Below, piece by piece: positions 1 to 10,674 of a DNA stretch of 64,000 nucleotides (position 1 is the stretch's first letter; the number at the start of each line of letters is the position of its first letter). The DNA comes from Microbacterium sp. KUDC0406 (GTDB lineage: Bacteria > Actinomycetota > Actinomycetes > Actinomycetales > Microbacteriaceae), in the NCBI RefSeq assembly GCF_021582875.1, contig NZ_CP091138.1, positions 372,001 through 436,000 of the forward strand, in the 5' to 3' direction. Below the pieces are notes generated by a model. It saw only the letters and a list, made by a program, of their open reading frames with translations. It was not told the origin of the DNA and ran no database searches. Made by a program: the position numbers and the translations under genes.

Positions 1-866
1 GCATGGACGGATCGTGCTGCAGACGGTCGGCGAGGCGGGTGAGGTAGCCGTCGATCGCGATCCGGGCCGGATGCCGGGGATCGGCCTGGACGGCGTGTGC
101 GAACTTCACGGCCTCGCGATAGACCGTCTCGTCCACCATCCGATGCCCGATGGACGGCACCCAGGATGGCAGGCGCCGCGACACCAGACCTCGGAACGCC
201 TGCGCGTTCGCATCGAGCCAGGTCACGATGCTGTCCACAGCGAGATCGACGGCGCCGTGGTGCGCGCCGGAGTCGACGATGCGCTCGAGCCATGCCCCGG
301 CGGGTGGCCCCCATTCCGGATCGACCAGATGCTGGCGCGCGAGGTCGGCGATCACGTCGCGGACGTCGTCGTCGCTCAGCGCGTGCAGCACGGCGGTCGC
401 GACCGTCGCCCCCTCCGGCGGCGACGCGCTCCGCGTGCGTCTGGGTCGCGGAGCCCGTCGAAGGGTCGCTCAGCCATTCGCCGAGACGCCGCGCGACCTC
501 GGTCTGCTCCAGCTTGGTGCGCACGACCTCGCCGGAGAGGAAGTTCGTCTCCACGAACTCGCCCAGGCTGCGTCCGATCTCGTCCTTTCGGTTCGGGATG
601 ATCGCGGTGTGCGGGATCGGCAGGCCGAGCGGATGCCGGAACAGTGCGGTGACTGCGAACCAGTCCGCCAGGGCGCCGACCATGCCGCCCTCGGCCGCGG
701 CCCGCACGTACGCGAGCCACGGCAAGCGCTCCTGGAACGCGAACGCGAAGACGAACGCGACGGCCATGAACAGGAGCGCGCCCAGCGCGACGGCCTTCAT
801 CAGCCGCAGACCGCGCAGCCGCTCCTGATCGGCGGCGGACAGCTCCGCCATCGGGGTACGCGACAT
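1..866 (-). CDS. DUF445 family membrane protein (3' end outside window, frameshifted)
   Basis: The reading frame starts at the ATG at 866. It opens with a short cytoplasmic stretch, a hydrophobic segment near residues 22-40 and the conserved stretch GGMVGALADWFAVTALFRHP typical of DUF445 (YjiN-like) proteins, whose biochemical role is not established. The frame then leaves the conserved path near 415: upstream it reads ...HAERVAA, downstream ...EGATVATAVLHALSDDDV in another frame. One extra G in GCCGCCGGAGG explains it. Just upstream (443-465) sits a copy of the dispersed palindromic repeat, translated as PSTGSAT, which looks like an in-frame insertion. The gene runs off the left edge. I treat the shift as a probable sequence error because both halves stay conserved. 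Confidence 0.8.
   Translation of the reverse strand, partial: MSRTPMAELSAADQERLRGLRLMKAVALGALLFMAVAFVFAFAFQERLPWLAYVRAAAEGGMVGALADWFAVTALFRHPLGLPIPHTAIIPNRKDEIGRSLGEFVETNFLSGEVVRTKLEQTEVARRLGEWLSDPSTGSATQTHAERVAAGGGDGRDRRAARAERRRRPRRDRRPRAPASGRSGMGATRRGMARAHRRLRRAPRRRRSRCGQHRDLARCERAGVPRSGVAAPAILGAVHRASDGGRDGLSRGREVRTRRPGRSPASGPDRDRRLPHPPRRPSAARSVH
443..465. repeat. dispersed short repeat, copy 1, inside the DUF445 gene
   Basis: A variant of the element whose core reads CTTCGACAGGCTCAGGGAC elsewhere in the window. It lies in frame in the DUF445 gene and is translated as PSTGSAT, almost the same peptide as PSTGSGT given by the copies in the helicase gene at 49901 and 50840. Confidence 0.65.
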
Positions 867-904
867 GCCCTCATCCTTTCATGCGCCACAGGCGCGTAGA
901 GTGT

Positions 905-920
905 GTAGTACTATCACTAC
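905..920. promoter_or_regulatory. inverted repeat upstream of the toxin-antitoxin operon
   Basis: GTAGT (905-909) and ACTAC (916-920) form an inverted repeat around a TACTAT sequence that could be a -10 hexamer, 20 bp before the antitoxin start. Phd/YefM antitoxins usually repress their own operon through such palindromes, so this is a candidate autoregulatory operator. The assignment is inference. Confidence 0.45.
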
Positions 921-940
921 TTCTTTCGGGGAGGGGCACG

Positions 941-1231
941 ATGTTCACCATGAGTGCACGGGAGTTCAACCAGTCGGTGGCGAAAGCGCAGCGCGTCGCT
1001 GACGACGAACCGGTGCTGGTCACGCGACACGGTGAACCCGCCTACGTGCTGCTGAGCGTCGCCGAGTACCAGAAACTTCGACCACAAGCGGCTGGAGGTG
1101 GCTCGCTTCTTGAGTTGCTGGCGATGTCGGCTGAGGACCTCGAGCATGATGACGGGGAATTCGATCGCATCATGGCTGAAATCGAGACTGATCGAAAGAC
1201 GGACTTCGGCCGTCCGCCGATCGAGTTCTGA
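941..1231 (+). CDS. Phd/YefM-type antitoxin
   Basis: A 96-residue protein with the Phd/YefM fold signature: an N-terminal MSAREFNQSVAKAQR stretch, the TRHGEPAYVLLS strand pair and a YQKL helix. The C-terminal half is acidic and probably the flexible toxin-binding tail. The ATG at 941 is chosen because GGGAGGGG lies five bases upstream; the in-frame ATG at 950 is possible. The stop is two bases before the start of the PIN-domain gene, the usual antitoxin-toxin order. It should neutralise that toxin and repress the operon through the inverted repeat at 905-920. Confidence 0.88.
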   Translation: MFTMSAREFNQSVAKAQRVADDEPVLVTRHGEPAYVLLSVAEYQKLRPQAAGGGSLLELLAMSAEDLEHDDGEFDRIMAEIETDRKTDFGRPPIEF

Positions 1232-1233
1232 CC

Positions 1234-1647
1234 GTGTACCTGCTCGATACCAACGCGTATTCCGAATCACGTCGCCCCGGCTTGCTCGGTGAGACCATGC
1301 GGACCTGGCTCGCAGACACGCCTCCCGAAGTCACGTTCATGAGTGCGATCACCGACTACGAGCTGGAACGCGGCGTGCTGCATCTGCAACGTCGAGATCC
1401 GCGCCAGGCGACAGCGCTACGTGGTTGGTTGACGACCGTGCGATCGGGTCTGGAAGGTCGCATCCTGTCGGTCACTCCGGAGATCGCGAGGGTCTTCGCA
1501 CGGTTGGACGTACCCGACCGTCGACCATGGGCGGATGCGCTGATCGCCGCCACCGCTCTTCACCACGACCTGACCGTCGTCACTCGGAACGAGAAGGACT
1601 TCGACGTGCCGGGGCTGCGGGTGATCAACCCGTTCTCAGGTGATTGA
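1234..1647 (+). CDS. vapC: VapC/FitB-like PIN-domain toxin
   Basis: A 137-residue PIN-domain ribonuclease, expected to cleave RNA with Mg2+ or Mn2+. The acidic active-site set is visible: D5 in MYLLDTN, E43 in ITDYELERG, D101 in PWADALIAATA, and N119/D122 in TRNEKDFD. It starts with GTG two bases after the antitoxin stop, so the genes are probably translationally coupled. The pairing of a Phd/YefM antitoxin with a PIN toxin is common in Actinobacteria. All catalytic residues are present and the frame is intact, so the toxin looks functional. Confidence 0.9.
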   Translation: MYLLDTNAYSESRRPGLLGETMRTWLADTPPEVTFMSAITDYELERGVLHLQRRDPRQATALRGWLTTVRSGLEGRILSVTPEIARVFARLDVPDRRPWADALIAATALHHDLTVVTRNEKDFDVPGLRVINPFSGD

Positions 1648-1776
1648 TGCCTTCTGGCAGCCTCAGTCAATGTCGTAGACCTTCATGACCTCGTCGCCGT
1701 AGTAGCGCCTTCGACTCATCCTTCTGGCGTCCGAAGGACCGCATCGCCTGACAGCCACGCCGGGTAACCTCGATCT

Positions 1777-2049
1777 GTGATCGAAGACATCAAGAAGCGT
1801 GCTCTGCACCGCACCAGCATCCTCGAGGGGCAGCTGCGCGGCATCGCGCGGATGATCGAGAACGACGAGTACTGCATGGACATCATCACCCAGTCCAGGG
1901 CCGTCCAGCGCTCTCTCGAGTCGCTGAACCGACTGCTTCTCGAGAACCACCTGCGCACCCACGTGACGGACATGTTCGAGGAGGGCGGCGAACAGCGGGA
2001 GCAGGCCGTCGACGAACTGCTGAAGGCGTTCGACTTCCACTCGAAATGA
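1777..2049 (+). CDS. CsoR/RcnR/FrmR-family metal-sensing repressor
   Basis: A 90-residue all-helical DUF156 protein starting with GTG. The family signature is clear: GQLRGIARMI near residue 18, C33 in EYCMDI, and H58 in ENHLRTHV. The third ligand position, Cys in copper-sensing CsoR, is H62 here. C-H-H is the RcnR-like arrangement, so nickel/cobalt or formaldehyde-type sensing is as likely as copper. No metal exporter gene is adjacent: the next genes (kinase and MFS) are convergent. The family normally acts as a tetramer on GC-rich operators. Confidence 0.85.
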   Translation: MIEDIKKRALHRTSILEGQLRGIARMIENDEYCMDIITQSRAVQRSLESLNRLLLENHLRTHVTDMFEEGGEQREQAVDELLKAFDFHSK

Positions 2050-2059
2050 GAGGGCGCGG

Positions 2060-2962
2060 TCAGACGGGAGGCAGGTCCCCCGCGATCCGCAGCACTCGTC
2101 CGGCGGAGGCGTGCCCGCGAGCGAGGCGCTCGGCGAGCGGGAGGTCCTCGAGCGTCGCACCGAGGAACCCTGCGGCGAACGCGTCACCGGCTCCGACCGG
2201 TTCGACGACGTCGACGGACGGTGCCGGCACGAACACGGGGGCCTCTTCCGCGGAGTAGGCGGTCGCGCCGATGTCACCGTCCTTGACGACGAGCAGAGCG
2301 GTGCGGGGCAGGAGAGCGCGGATGTCGTCCGCGGTCGGTGTGCCCCAGACGCGCTCGGCCTCGTCCCGCCCGACGAAGACGATGTCCGCGGCATCCGCGA
2401 ATCGCCGGAGGACGGGCCCCGCCTCTTCGAGCGGCCACAGCGCACGGCGGTCGTTCACGTCGAACGACACGAGCGCGCCGGCCGCGCGGGCGAGGCCGAA
2501 GACCTCATCGACCAGGGCGCGAGCGGATGCGGAGATCGCCAGCGGGATGCCGCTGGTGTGCACGATCCTCGTGCCGATGAAGCGATCCGGCGCGAGGAAT
2601 CCCGGAGCCATGCGCGATGCCGCGGACCCTGCTCGGTAATAGAGCACGTGCGAACCGTCGACGCCGGGGTCCTTGATCATCAGGCCCGTGGGAGCATCCT
2701 CGTCCCAGCCGATCCACGGCTCGACCCCGCGCAGCCGCAGGTCGGCCGCGATGCGCGCGCCGAGCGGGTCGGAGCCCAGCCGGGTGGCGTAGGCGGCACG
2801 ATGGCCGGCGGCCACGAGGCCGGCCGCCACGTTGAATTCCGCCCCGCCGAGACCGATGGTCGCGGTCGGTGAGGTGGCGAGCGGCCCATCCGCCGCGGTG
2901 AACAGAGCCAGGGGCTCGCCGAGGCAGATGACGTCGGGGGCGGTGCCGGTGTGCGGTCTCAT
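2060..2962 (-). CDS. PfkB-family sugar kinase
   Basis: A 300-residue ribokinase-fold kinase. It shows the N-terminal GLGGAEFNVAAGLVAAG glycine motif and, near residue 265, the PfkB signature EPVGAGDAFAAGF with the catalytic Asp. The opening VICLGEPLALF is typical of 2-keto-3-deoxygluconate kinase-like members, but the substrate cannot be fixed from sequence. It starts at the ATG at 2962, overlapping the stop of the upstream MFS gene (ATGA), so the two are co-translated and the transporter may carry the kinase substrate or a related sugar. The raw frame continues into the transporter only because of a shift near 3193. Confidence 0.85.
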   Translation of the reverse strand: MRPHTGTAPDVICLGEPLALFTAADGPLATSPTATIGLGGAEFNVAAGLVAAGHRAAYATRLGSDPLGARIAADLRLRGVEPWIGWDEDAPTGLMIKDPGVDGSHVLYYRAGSAASRMAPGFLAPDRFIGTRIVHTSGIPLAISASARALVDEVFGLARAAGALVSFDVNDRRALWPLEEAGPVLRRFADAADIVFVGRDEAERVWGTPTADDIRALLPRTALLVVKDGDIGATAYSAEEAPVFVPAPSVDVVEPVGAGDAFAAGFLGATLEDLPLAERLARGHASAGRVLRIAGDLPPV

Positions 2963-4168
2963 GATGTCTGGGTGTTCACAGGTTCTGTGTCGGGGTACGG
3001 GCTGGGGTCGCGATGCCGCAGGTCGGGGAACGCCTTGACGAACACCACCGCGACGATGACGCCGGCGATCGCGAACAGGGCCGCCGCGAGGTAGGCGCCC
3101 TGCGGGCCGTCGTGGTCGATGAGGAAGCCGGCGGCGGCGGACCCGGCTGCAGCGCCGATCAGCTGGCCGGTGCCGGCCCAGCCGAACGCCTCCGGCGGTC
3201 TCGGAGAACTTCACGCTCGCGGTCGTGATCGCGAACAGCACTGCGAGCGCCGGTGCGATGCCGATGCCGGCGGCGAACAGCGTGCCGCCGAGCCAGAACA
3301 CGTTCAGTGACACCATGGTCAGCATCAGACCGATCGCGACGATCGTGAGGCGGCGCGCCATCGCCCACGGGCCGATCGGGATGTGACCGAGGCCGAGCCC
3401 GCCGACCAGGCTGCCCGCGGAGAACACCGCGAGCACGAGCCCCGCCTCGAGCCCGCCGTGGCCGAAGGTCGCGACCACGCCCACCTCGACGGCGGAGCAG
3501 GCCCCGATGAGCAGGAAGCCGATCACGGTGGCGAGCATCACCGGCGGCTTGAGCACGACACGGCCGAACGCGCGGCGGCTGCGCGGGATGCGCACCCGTC
3601 CGACCTCGGGGGAGAGGATGAACCACCCGCCGCCGACGACGAGGATGAGGGCCACCAGCAGCAGGCCCTGCACGGTGCCGACGCCGGTGGAGACCAGGGT
3701 GATCACGACCGGCGCGACGATCCAGATGATCTCCTGCAGCGACGCGTCCAGCGAGAACAGCGGCGTCAGCTGCGAGGCGTTCACCAGCTTGGGGTAGATG
3801 GTGCGCACCGCTGACTGCACGGGAGGGGTGGCCAGACCGGCGAGCAGGCCTGCGACCATGTACCCGGGCAGTGAGAGGGGCAGCAGGGCGAGGCCCAGCA
3901 CGGACAGCGTGCACACGACCAGGGTCAGAGAGAGCACGCGGCGCATTCCCCAGGCGCCCATCCACCGGCTCGTCACGGGGCCGGCGACGGCCTGTCCGAC
4001 AGACGTCGCCGCGAGCACGAGCCCGGCCTCGCCGTACGATCCGGACTGCTGCTCGACGTGCATGAGGATCGCCAGGCTCATCATGCCGTTGGGGAACCGC
4101 GCCAGCAGCTGCGCGGCGATCATGCGTCCGACGCCTGGCGTGCGAAGAAGGTCCCGATATCCCGCCAC
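2959..4168 (-). CDS. MFS transporter (frameshifted)
   Basis: About 402 residues with roughly twelve hydrophobic helices and no signal peptide. The start is taken as the GTG at 4168, giving MAGYRDLLRTPGVGR. The frame follows the MFS pattern up to ...VKFSETA and then continues in another frame with EAFGWAGTGQLIGAAAGS to the stop at 2959. One extra G in GCCGGAGG (expected GCCGAGG) near 3193 accounts for this, the same error type as in the DUF445 gene. The product is probably an intact exporter or sugar permease, coupled by ATGA to the PfkB kinase. Confidence 0.8.
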
Positions 4169-4445
4169 CAGGCAACGATATCGGCGGCGAGCGGGGCGGC
4201 GCGAGCGTCGTGGAGGGAGCGGATGCGGCGACACGCCGCGACACGCCGGAGCGACCTCTCCACAGAAAATCGGATGTCGGAGGCCGGGCGTAGCGTGCGG
4301 TCTGTGGATGGATTCCGATCCGGCCTCTGCGGTCCGCAGGATCTCGCGGTTCCCGGGCGCCGGAGGGGGTGTCCGAACTGTGGATGGATGCGTGGAGAAC
4401 CTGTGCTGAAGCGGTGGAGAACGGTGGAAAACTACAGAGATGTAA

Positions 4446-4461
4446 CTACTATCCCTTGTGG
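4446..4461 (+). promoter_or_regulatory. NrdR box 1
   Basis: CTACTATCCCTTGTGG matches the NrdR consensus (ACACWATATATWGTGT) at about 10 of 16 positions, including the CTAT and TTGTG halves. Its start lies exactly 32 bp before that of box 2, the usual three-turn spacing, which supports a genuine pair. Confidence 0.7.
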
Positions 4462-4477
4462 TCGGCCCCGATGTCCG

Positions 4478-4493
4478 TCCCTATATGTAGTAT
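4478..4493 (+). promoter_or_regulatory. NrdR box 2
   Basis: TCCCTATATGTAGTAT is a strong NrdR-box match with the central CTATATGTAG core. It lies about 50 bp upstream of nrdH. NrdR with bound dATP/ATP is expected to repress the operon here. Confidence 0.8.
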
Positions 4494-4544
4494 TGAAGTC
4501 CCGGCGGGGGCCTGCCGGGAAGACAACGATTTTGAGGGGAAGAG

Positions 4545-4778
4545 ATGTCGATCACCGTCTACACCAAGCCTTCGTGCGTGCAGTGCAACGCCACCTACCG
4601 CGCGCTCGATGCCAAGGGCATCGAGTACGAGATCCACGACCTCTCCGAGGACGCCGCCGCGCTCGAGCAGGTCAAGGCGCTGGGCTACCTGCAGGCTCCG
4701 GTCGTCGTCACCGACGAGGACCACTGGTCGGGGTTCCGTCCCGACAAGATCGACGAGCTGGCCTCGCGGCTGGCATAG
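4545..4778 (+). CDS. nrdH: NrdH glutaredoxin-like redox protein
   Basis: A 77-residue thioredoxin-fold protein with the redox motif C11-V-Q-C14 and the C-terminal WSGFRPDKI signature that separates NrdH from ordinary glutaredoxins. NrdH passes electrons from thioredoxin reductase to the class Ib ribonucleotide reductase NrdE. It is the first gene of nrdHIEF, has a good AGGGGAAG ribosome binding site, and is under the NrdR boxes at 4446-4493. A partial copy of the dispersed repeat abuts its stop codon. Confidence 0.96.
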   Translation: MSITVYTKPSCVQCNATYRALDAKGIEYEIHDLSEDAAALEQVKALGYLQAPVVVTDEDHWSGFRPDKIDELASRLA

Positions 4779-4779
4779 G

Positions 4780-4799
4780 TCGACAGGCTCACCAACCCA
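4780..4799. repeat. partial dispersed repeat between nrdH and nrdI
   Basis: TCGACAGGCTCACCAACCCA shares TCGACAGGCTCA with the repeat core and starts one base after the nrdH stop. It is diverged at its 3' half. Confidence 0.5.
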
Positions 4800-4811
4800 A
4801 GGAGGGGATCC

Positions 4812-5227
4812 ATGAGCGCTGTAGCGACAGCCGCGCCGCTCCTGGTCTTCTTCTCGAGCGTCTCGGGGAACACCGCCCGCTTCATCGACAAGCTGGGCCT
4901 CCCCGCACGCCGCATCCCGCTGCACCGGACGGACGAACCGCTCGTCGTCGACGAGCCGTTCGTGCTCGTCACTCCCACCTACGGGGGCGGTCAGGGGCGC
5001 GATGAGGAGAAGGGCGCCGTTCCGAAGCAGGTCATCCGGTTCCTCAACGATGAGCGCAACCGCAGCCTGATCAGGGGAGTGATCTCCGCGGGAAACACGA
5101 ATTTCGGCGAGGCGTTCTGCCTCGCGGGCGAAATCATCAGCCGTAAGTGCCGCGTGCCGCACTTGTACCGGTTCGAACTCTTCGGCACGCAGGACGACGT
5201 CGATCGCGTGAGCGACGGATTGGAACG

Positions 5228-5246
<19 letters not shown>
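4812..5246 (+). CDS. nrdI: NrdI flavodoxin-like protein
   Basis: A 144-residue flavodoxin-fold protein with the FMN phosphate loop FFSSVSGNT (residues 13-21) and the conserved TPTYGGG and [10 protein letters not shown] stretches. NrdI supplies the oxidant needed to assemble the dimanganese-tyrosyl radical cofactor of NrdF. It has an AAGGAGGGG ribosome binding site and overlaps the start of nrdE by 19 bases, indicating tight co-translation. Confidence 0.96.
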
Positions 5247-8411
<3,165 letters not shown>

Positions 8412-8431
8412 CTCAGGACAGGTTCTGACGA

Positions 8432-8463
8432 GGGGCGGATGCTGCGTACGCAGCATCCGCCCC
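8432..8463. terminator. bidirectional palindromic terminator after nrdF
   Basis: A perfect 32-base palindrome (GGGGCGGATGCTGCGT and its complement) lies between nrdF and the convergent hydrolase gene. The stem is GC-rich and the run CCCCCTCC follows. It fits termination from both sides. Confidence 0.85.
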
Positions 8464-8474
8464 CTCCGTCGTCT

Positions 8475-9305
8475 TCAGCGGGACGCGCGGTCGAGCCAGC
8501 TGCCCAGTTCGGTCGCGAGCGCGACGGGCTGGTCGAGCAGGATGAGGTGTCCGGCACCCTCGATCAGCGCGAGTGATGCGTGCGGAATCGCTGATCTCAG
8601 CCGATGCGCCCTGTCGACGGGGATCCAGGTGTCGTCCGTGCCCCAGACGATGTGCACGGGCTCGGTGATCTCGCTGTAGCGCGGCTCGATCTCATCCGTG
8701 AACCGCTCGTCGGCCTGAGCGATCTGCCGGTAGAACGCCGCCTGCCCGGCCGAATCGAGCCACGGACTCACGAGCATGTCGAGGTCGTCGTCGCGCAGCC
8801 CGCGATGACTCGCCCCGCGCACGTACTCCTCCACCGCCGCGCGATGGATGTTCGGCGGGAGCTGAACGAACACCTCGGCGTTCTTCTTCACCAGCGCGAA
8901 GAAGGGCGAACCCCAGGGGGAGAGCGCGACGACGTCGACCAGGCAGAGCGAACGGAACTGCGCCCCGTGCAGCAGCCGCGCCCGCAGCGCGACGGCGCCG
9001 CCGAAGTCATGGGCGATGACGTGCGGGCGCTCGAGACCCCAGCACCGCAGCAGGTGGGCGAAGACATCGGCCTGCACGCCGAGGTCGACGTGATGCTCCG
9101 CAGCCTTGGACGATCGCCCGTACCCCGGCATGTCCCAGAGATACACGGTGAAGTGCGACGCGAGTGCGGCGGCGTACGGGCGCCACAGTGCCGATGACCA
9201 GGGCGTCCCGTGCAGGAGGACGAGCGGCGGGCCCTCGCCCATGCGCTCCCAGAAGACCTCGCGCCCCTGCCACCGGATCACATCGCTCGTATCACCGCTG
9301 CTCAT
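8475..9305 (-). CDS. alpha/beta hydrolase with Asp nucleophile (epoxide hydrolase/dehalogenase-like)
   Basis: A 276-residue alpha/beta-hydrolase. The oxyanion region is LLHGTPWSS, and the nucleophile elbow VIAHDFGGAVALR places an Asp (D100) where lipases have Ser; this points to the epoxide hydrolase or haloalkane/haloacetate dehalogenase branch. A later Asp in GTDDTWIP and His in EGAGHLILLDQP complete the triad. There is no signal peptide, so it is cytosolic. It is monocistronic, convergent with nrdF. The natural substrate cannot be told. Confidence 0.85.
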   Translation of the reverse strand: MSSGDTSDVIRWQGREVFWERMGEGPPLVLLHGTPWSSALWRPYAAALASHFTVYLWDMPGYGRSSKAAEHHVDLGVQADVFAHLLRCWGLERPHVIAHDFGGAVALRARLLHGAQFRSLCLVDVVALSPWGSPFFALVKKNAEVFVQLPPNIHRAAVEEYVRGASHRGLRDDDLDMLVSPWLDSAGQAAFYRQIAQADERFTDEIEPRYSEITEPVHIVWGTDDTWIPVDRAHRLRSAIPHASLALIEGAGHLILLDQPVALATELGSWLDRASR

Positions 9306-9370
9306 CCCGGCATCCTCGCAGGAGGCACGGACACGGCATCAGCGTGTGTCAGGATTCCGGCGCGTCCTTT

Positions 9371-9380
9371 GTTACGTAAC
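9371..9380. promoter_or_regulatory. palindrome upstream of the CMD/ABC operon
   Basis: GTTACGTAAC is a perfect 10-base palindrome, and GTTACG recurs at 9394. It sits in the 167-bp gap between the divergent hydrolase and the CMD operon, about 95 bp before the chosen start. It could be an operator for either side; no regulator gene is adjacent. Confidence 0.35.
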
Positions 9381-9472
9381 GTGATTTCCCGAGGTTACGC
9401 GGCCGCTGGTCGCGAAACACCTGCCCTCATAGCGTGAACGACATCCCCTTCACCGACCCGAGGAGCACGAGC

Positions 9473-10633
9473 GTGACCACCACCGTCGACAGCCTGGCCG
9501 TGCTGCTGGGGCGCGCCGCCGAGTCCGCCGATCTGCCCGTTCGTGAAGAGGTGCTGACGCACACCCGTGAGGCCTACGCAGCGCTCTACGAGTCGCCGCA
9601 GGTACTCCCGACGACGACGCTGCATGCGCTCGCCGCGCTCGTCGCCCGCCATCAGCGCGGCGACGGACTGGCCGCGCACCACGCCGCACTCGCCGACCCG
9701 GCTGTGCTCGAGGACGCCCTTCCCTTCGAACCGAAGCTCCGAGCGATCATCGAGCACGTCGAGCTGGTCACCGTGTCGCCCGGGCTCGTGACCCGCGACG
9801 ACCAGCTCGCGCTGCAGGTCGCCGGCGTCACCGCCGATGAGATCGTGCTGATCAGCCAGGTCGTCGCCTATGAGAGCTATCTGCTCCGGGCGCTGCACGG
9901 CCTCACGGTGCTGGGCGGTGAGCGTCCGGCCCGATACGACGGCGCCGTCCGCGAGACGGTCGCGCACGGCAGGGCGCACACCGCCGAGACGCACACCTAC
10001 CTCGGCAGCGAGATTCCGCAGCACTTCACCCGCGAGGTGCTCGCCTGGGAGCCGTGGGTTCCCGCGATCGAGGTCGACGAGCTGACCGCAGAGCAGGCGG
10101 AGTCCTTCGCAGCGAAGGCCACCACCAACTCCGAGTACTTCCGTCTGCTCGCCCGGGTACCGGCCGTGCTGAAGGCGCGCAGCGCCCTCGACAACGCCGT
10201 GTTCCTCGGTCAGGACGGGCTGCCCCGCGGAGAGCGCGAGCTCGCAGCCGCCGTCACCAGCAAGGTGAACGGCTGCGTGTACTGCGCATCCGTGCACGCG
10301 CGGAAGGCGGAGTTCCAGACACGACGCGCCGACGCCATCGACCGTCTGCTCGCCGTGCAGCTCGAGCGCGACGCCGACGACGTGGCACTCGGAACCGACC
10401 CGCTGGCCGAAGGCCAGGACGAGCGCTGGACCGCCGTCATCCGCTTCGCCGCACGGCTCTCCGAGCTCACGCCCACGGCGACGCCGGACGACATCGTCGC
10501 GCTGCGCGCGGTCGGGCTGGAGTCCGACGAGATCTCGGATGTCGTGTTCTCGACGGCCTTCTTCGCGTGGGCGAACCGGTTGATGCTCAGCCTCGGCGAG
10601 CCCGCCGTTCCCGGCAGCCGCGTCGAGGCCTGA
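9473..10633 (+). CDS. two-domain CMD/AhpD-like protein
   Basis: A 386-residue protein with two alpha-helical CMD (carboxymuconolactone decarboxylase/AhpD-like) modules. The C-terminal one carries the redox motif C-V-Y-C-A-S-V-H near residue 275; the N-terminal one lacks the cysteines. This resembles the paired families known as CMD Avi_7170 and alkylhydroperoxidase-domain Avi_7169, here fused. I start at the GTG at 9473 because GAGGAG lies eight bases upstream; an earlier in-frame GTG at 9434 has no such site. It heads an operon with a siderophore-type importer and a flavoprotein, suggesting a peroxidatic or thiol redox role on an imported compound. Confidence 0.75.
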   Translation: MTTTVDSLAVLLGRAAESADLPVREEVLTHTREAYAALYESPQVLPTTTLHALAALVARHQRGDGLAAHHAALADPAVLEDALPFEPKLRAIIEHVELVTVSPGLVTRDDQLALQVAGVTADEIVLISQVVAYESYLLRALHGLTVLGGERPARYDGAVRETVAHGRAHTAETHTYLGSEIPQHFTREVLAWEPWVPAIEVDELTAEQAESFAAKATTNSEYFRLLARVPAVLKARSALDNAVFLGQDGLPRGERELAAAVTSKVNGCVYCASVHARKAEFQTRRADAIDRLLAVQLERDADDVALGTDPLAEGQDERWTAVIRFAARLSELTPTATPDDIVALRAVGLESDEISDVVFSTAFFAWANRLMLSLGEPAVPGSRVEA

Positions 10634-10674
10634 CCCCGCATCCCGCTCTTCCGCCCCACCCCGAAGGAAACCCG

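Larger units (their letters stand above)
4169..4544 (+). promoter_or_regulatory. nrdHIEF upstream region
   Basis: This 376-bp stretch has no credible gene. It holds a pair of NrdR boxes near the downstream end and three DnaA-box-like sequences further up: TCTCCACAG at 4257-4265 and TGTGGATGG at 4303-4311 and 4379-4387. The ribosome binding site of nrdH is the AGGGGAAG just before 4545. Confidence 0.6.

Noticed and set aside
2060-4234. A 724-residue frame that looks like an MFS transporter fused to a PfkB kinase.
   Set aside because: The middle part (RRCSRVRRRRLPHRPRRPAG) is out-of-frame translation after a one-base insertion near 3193; the transporter ends with its own stop and the kinase starts at an ATGA overlap.
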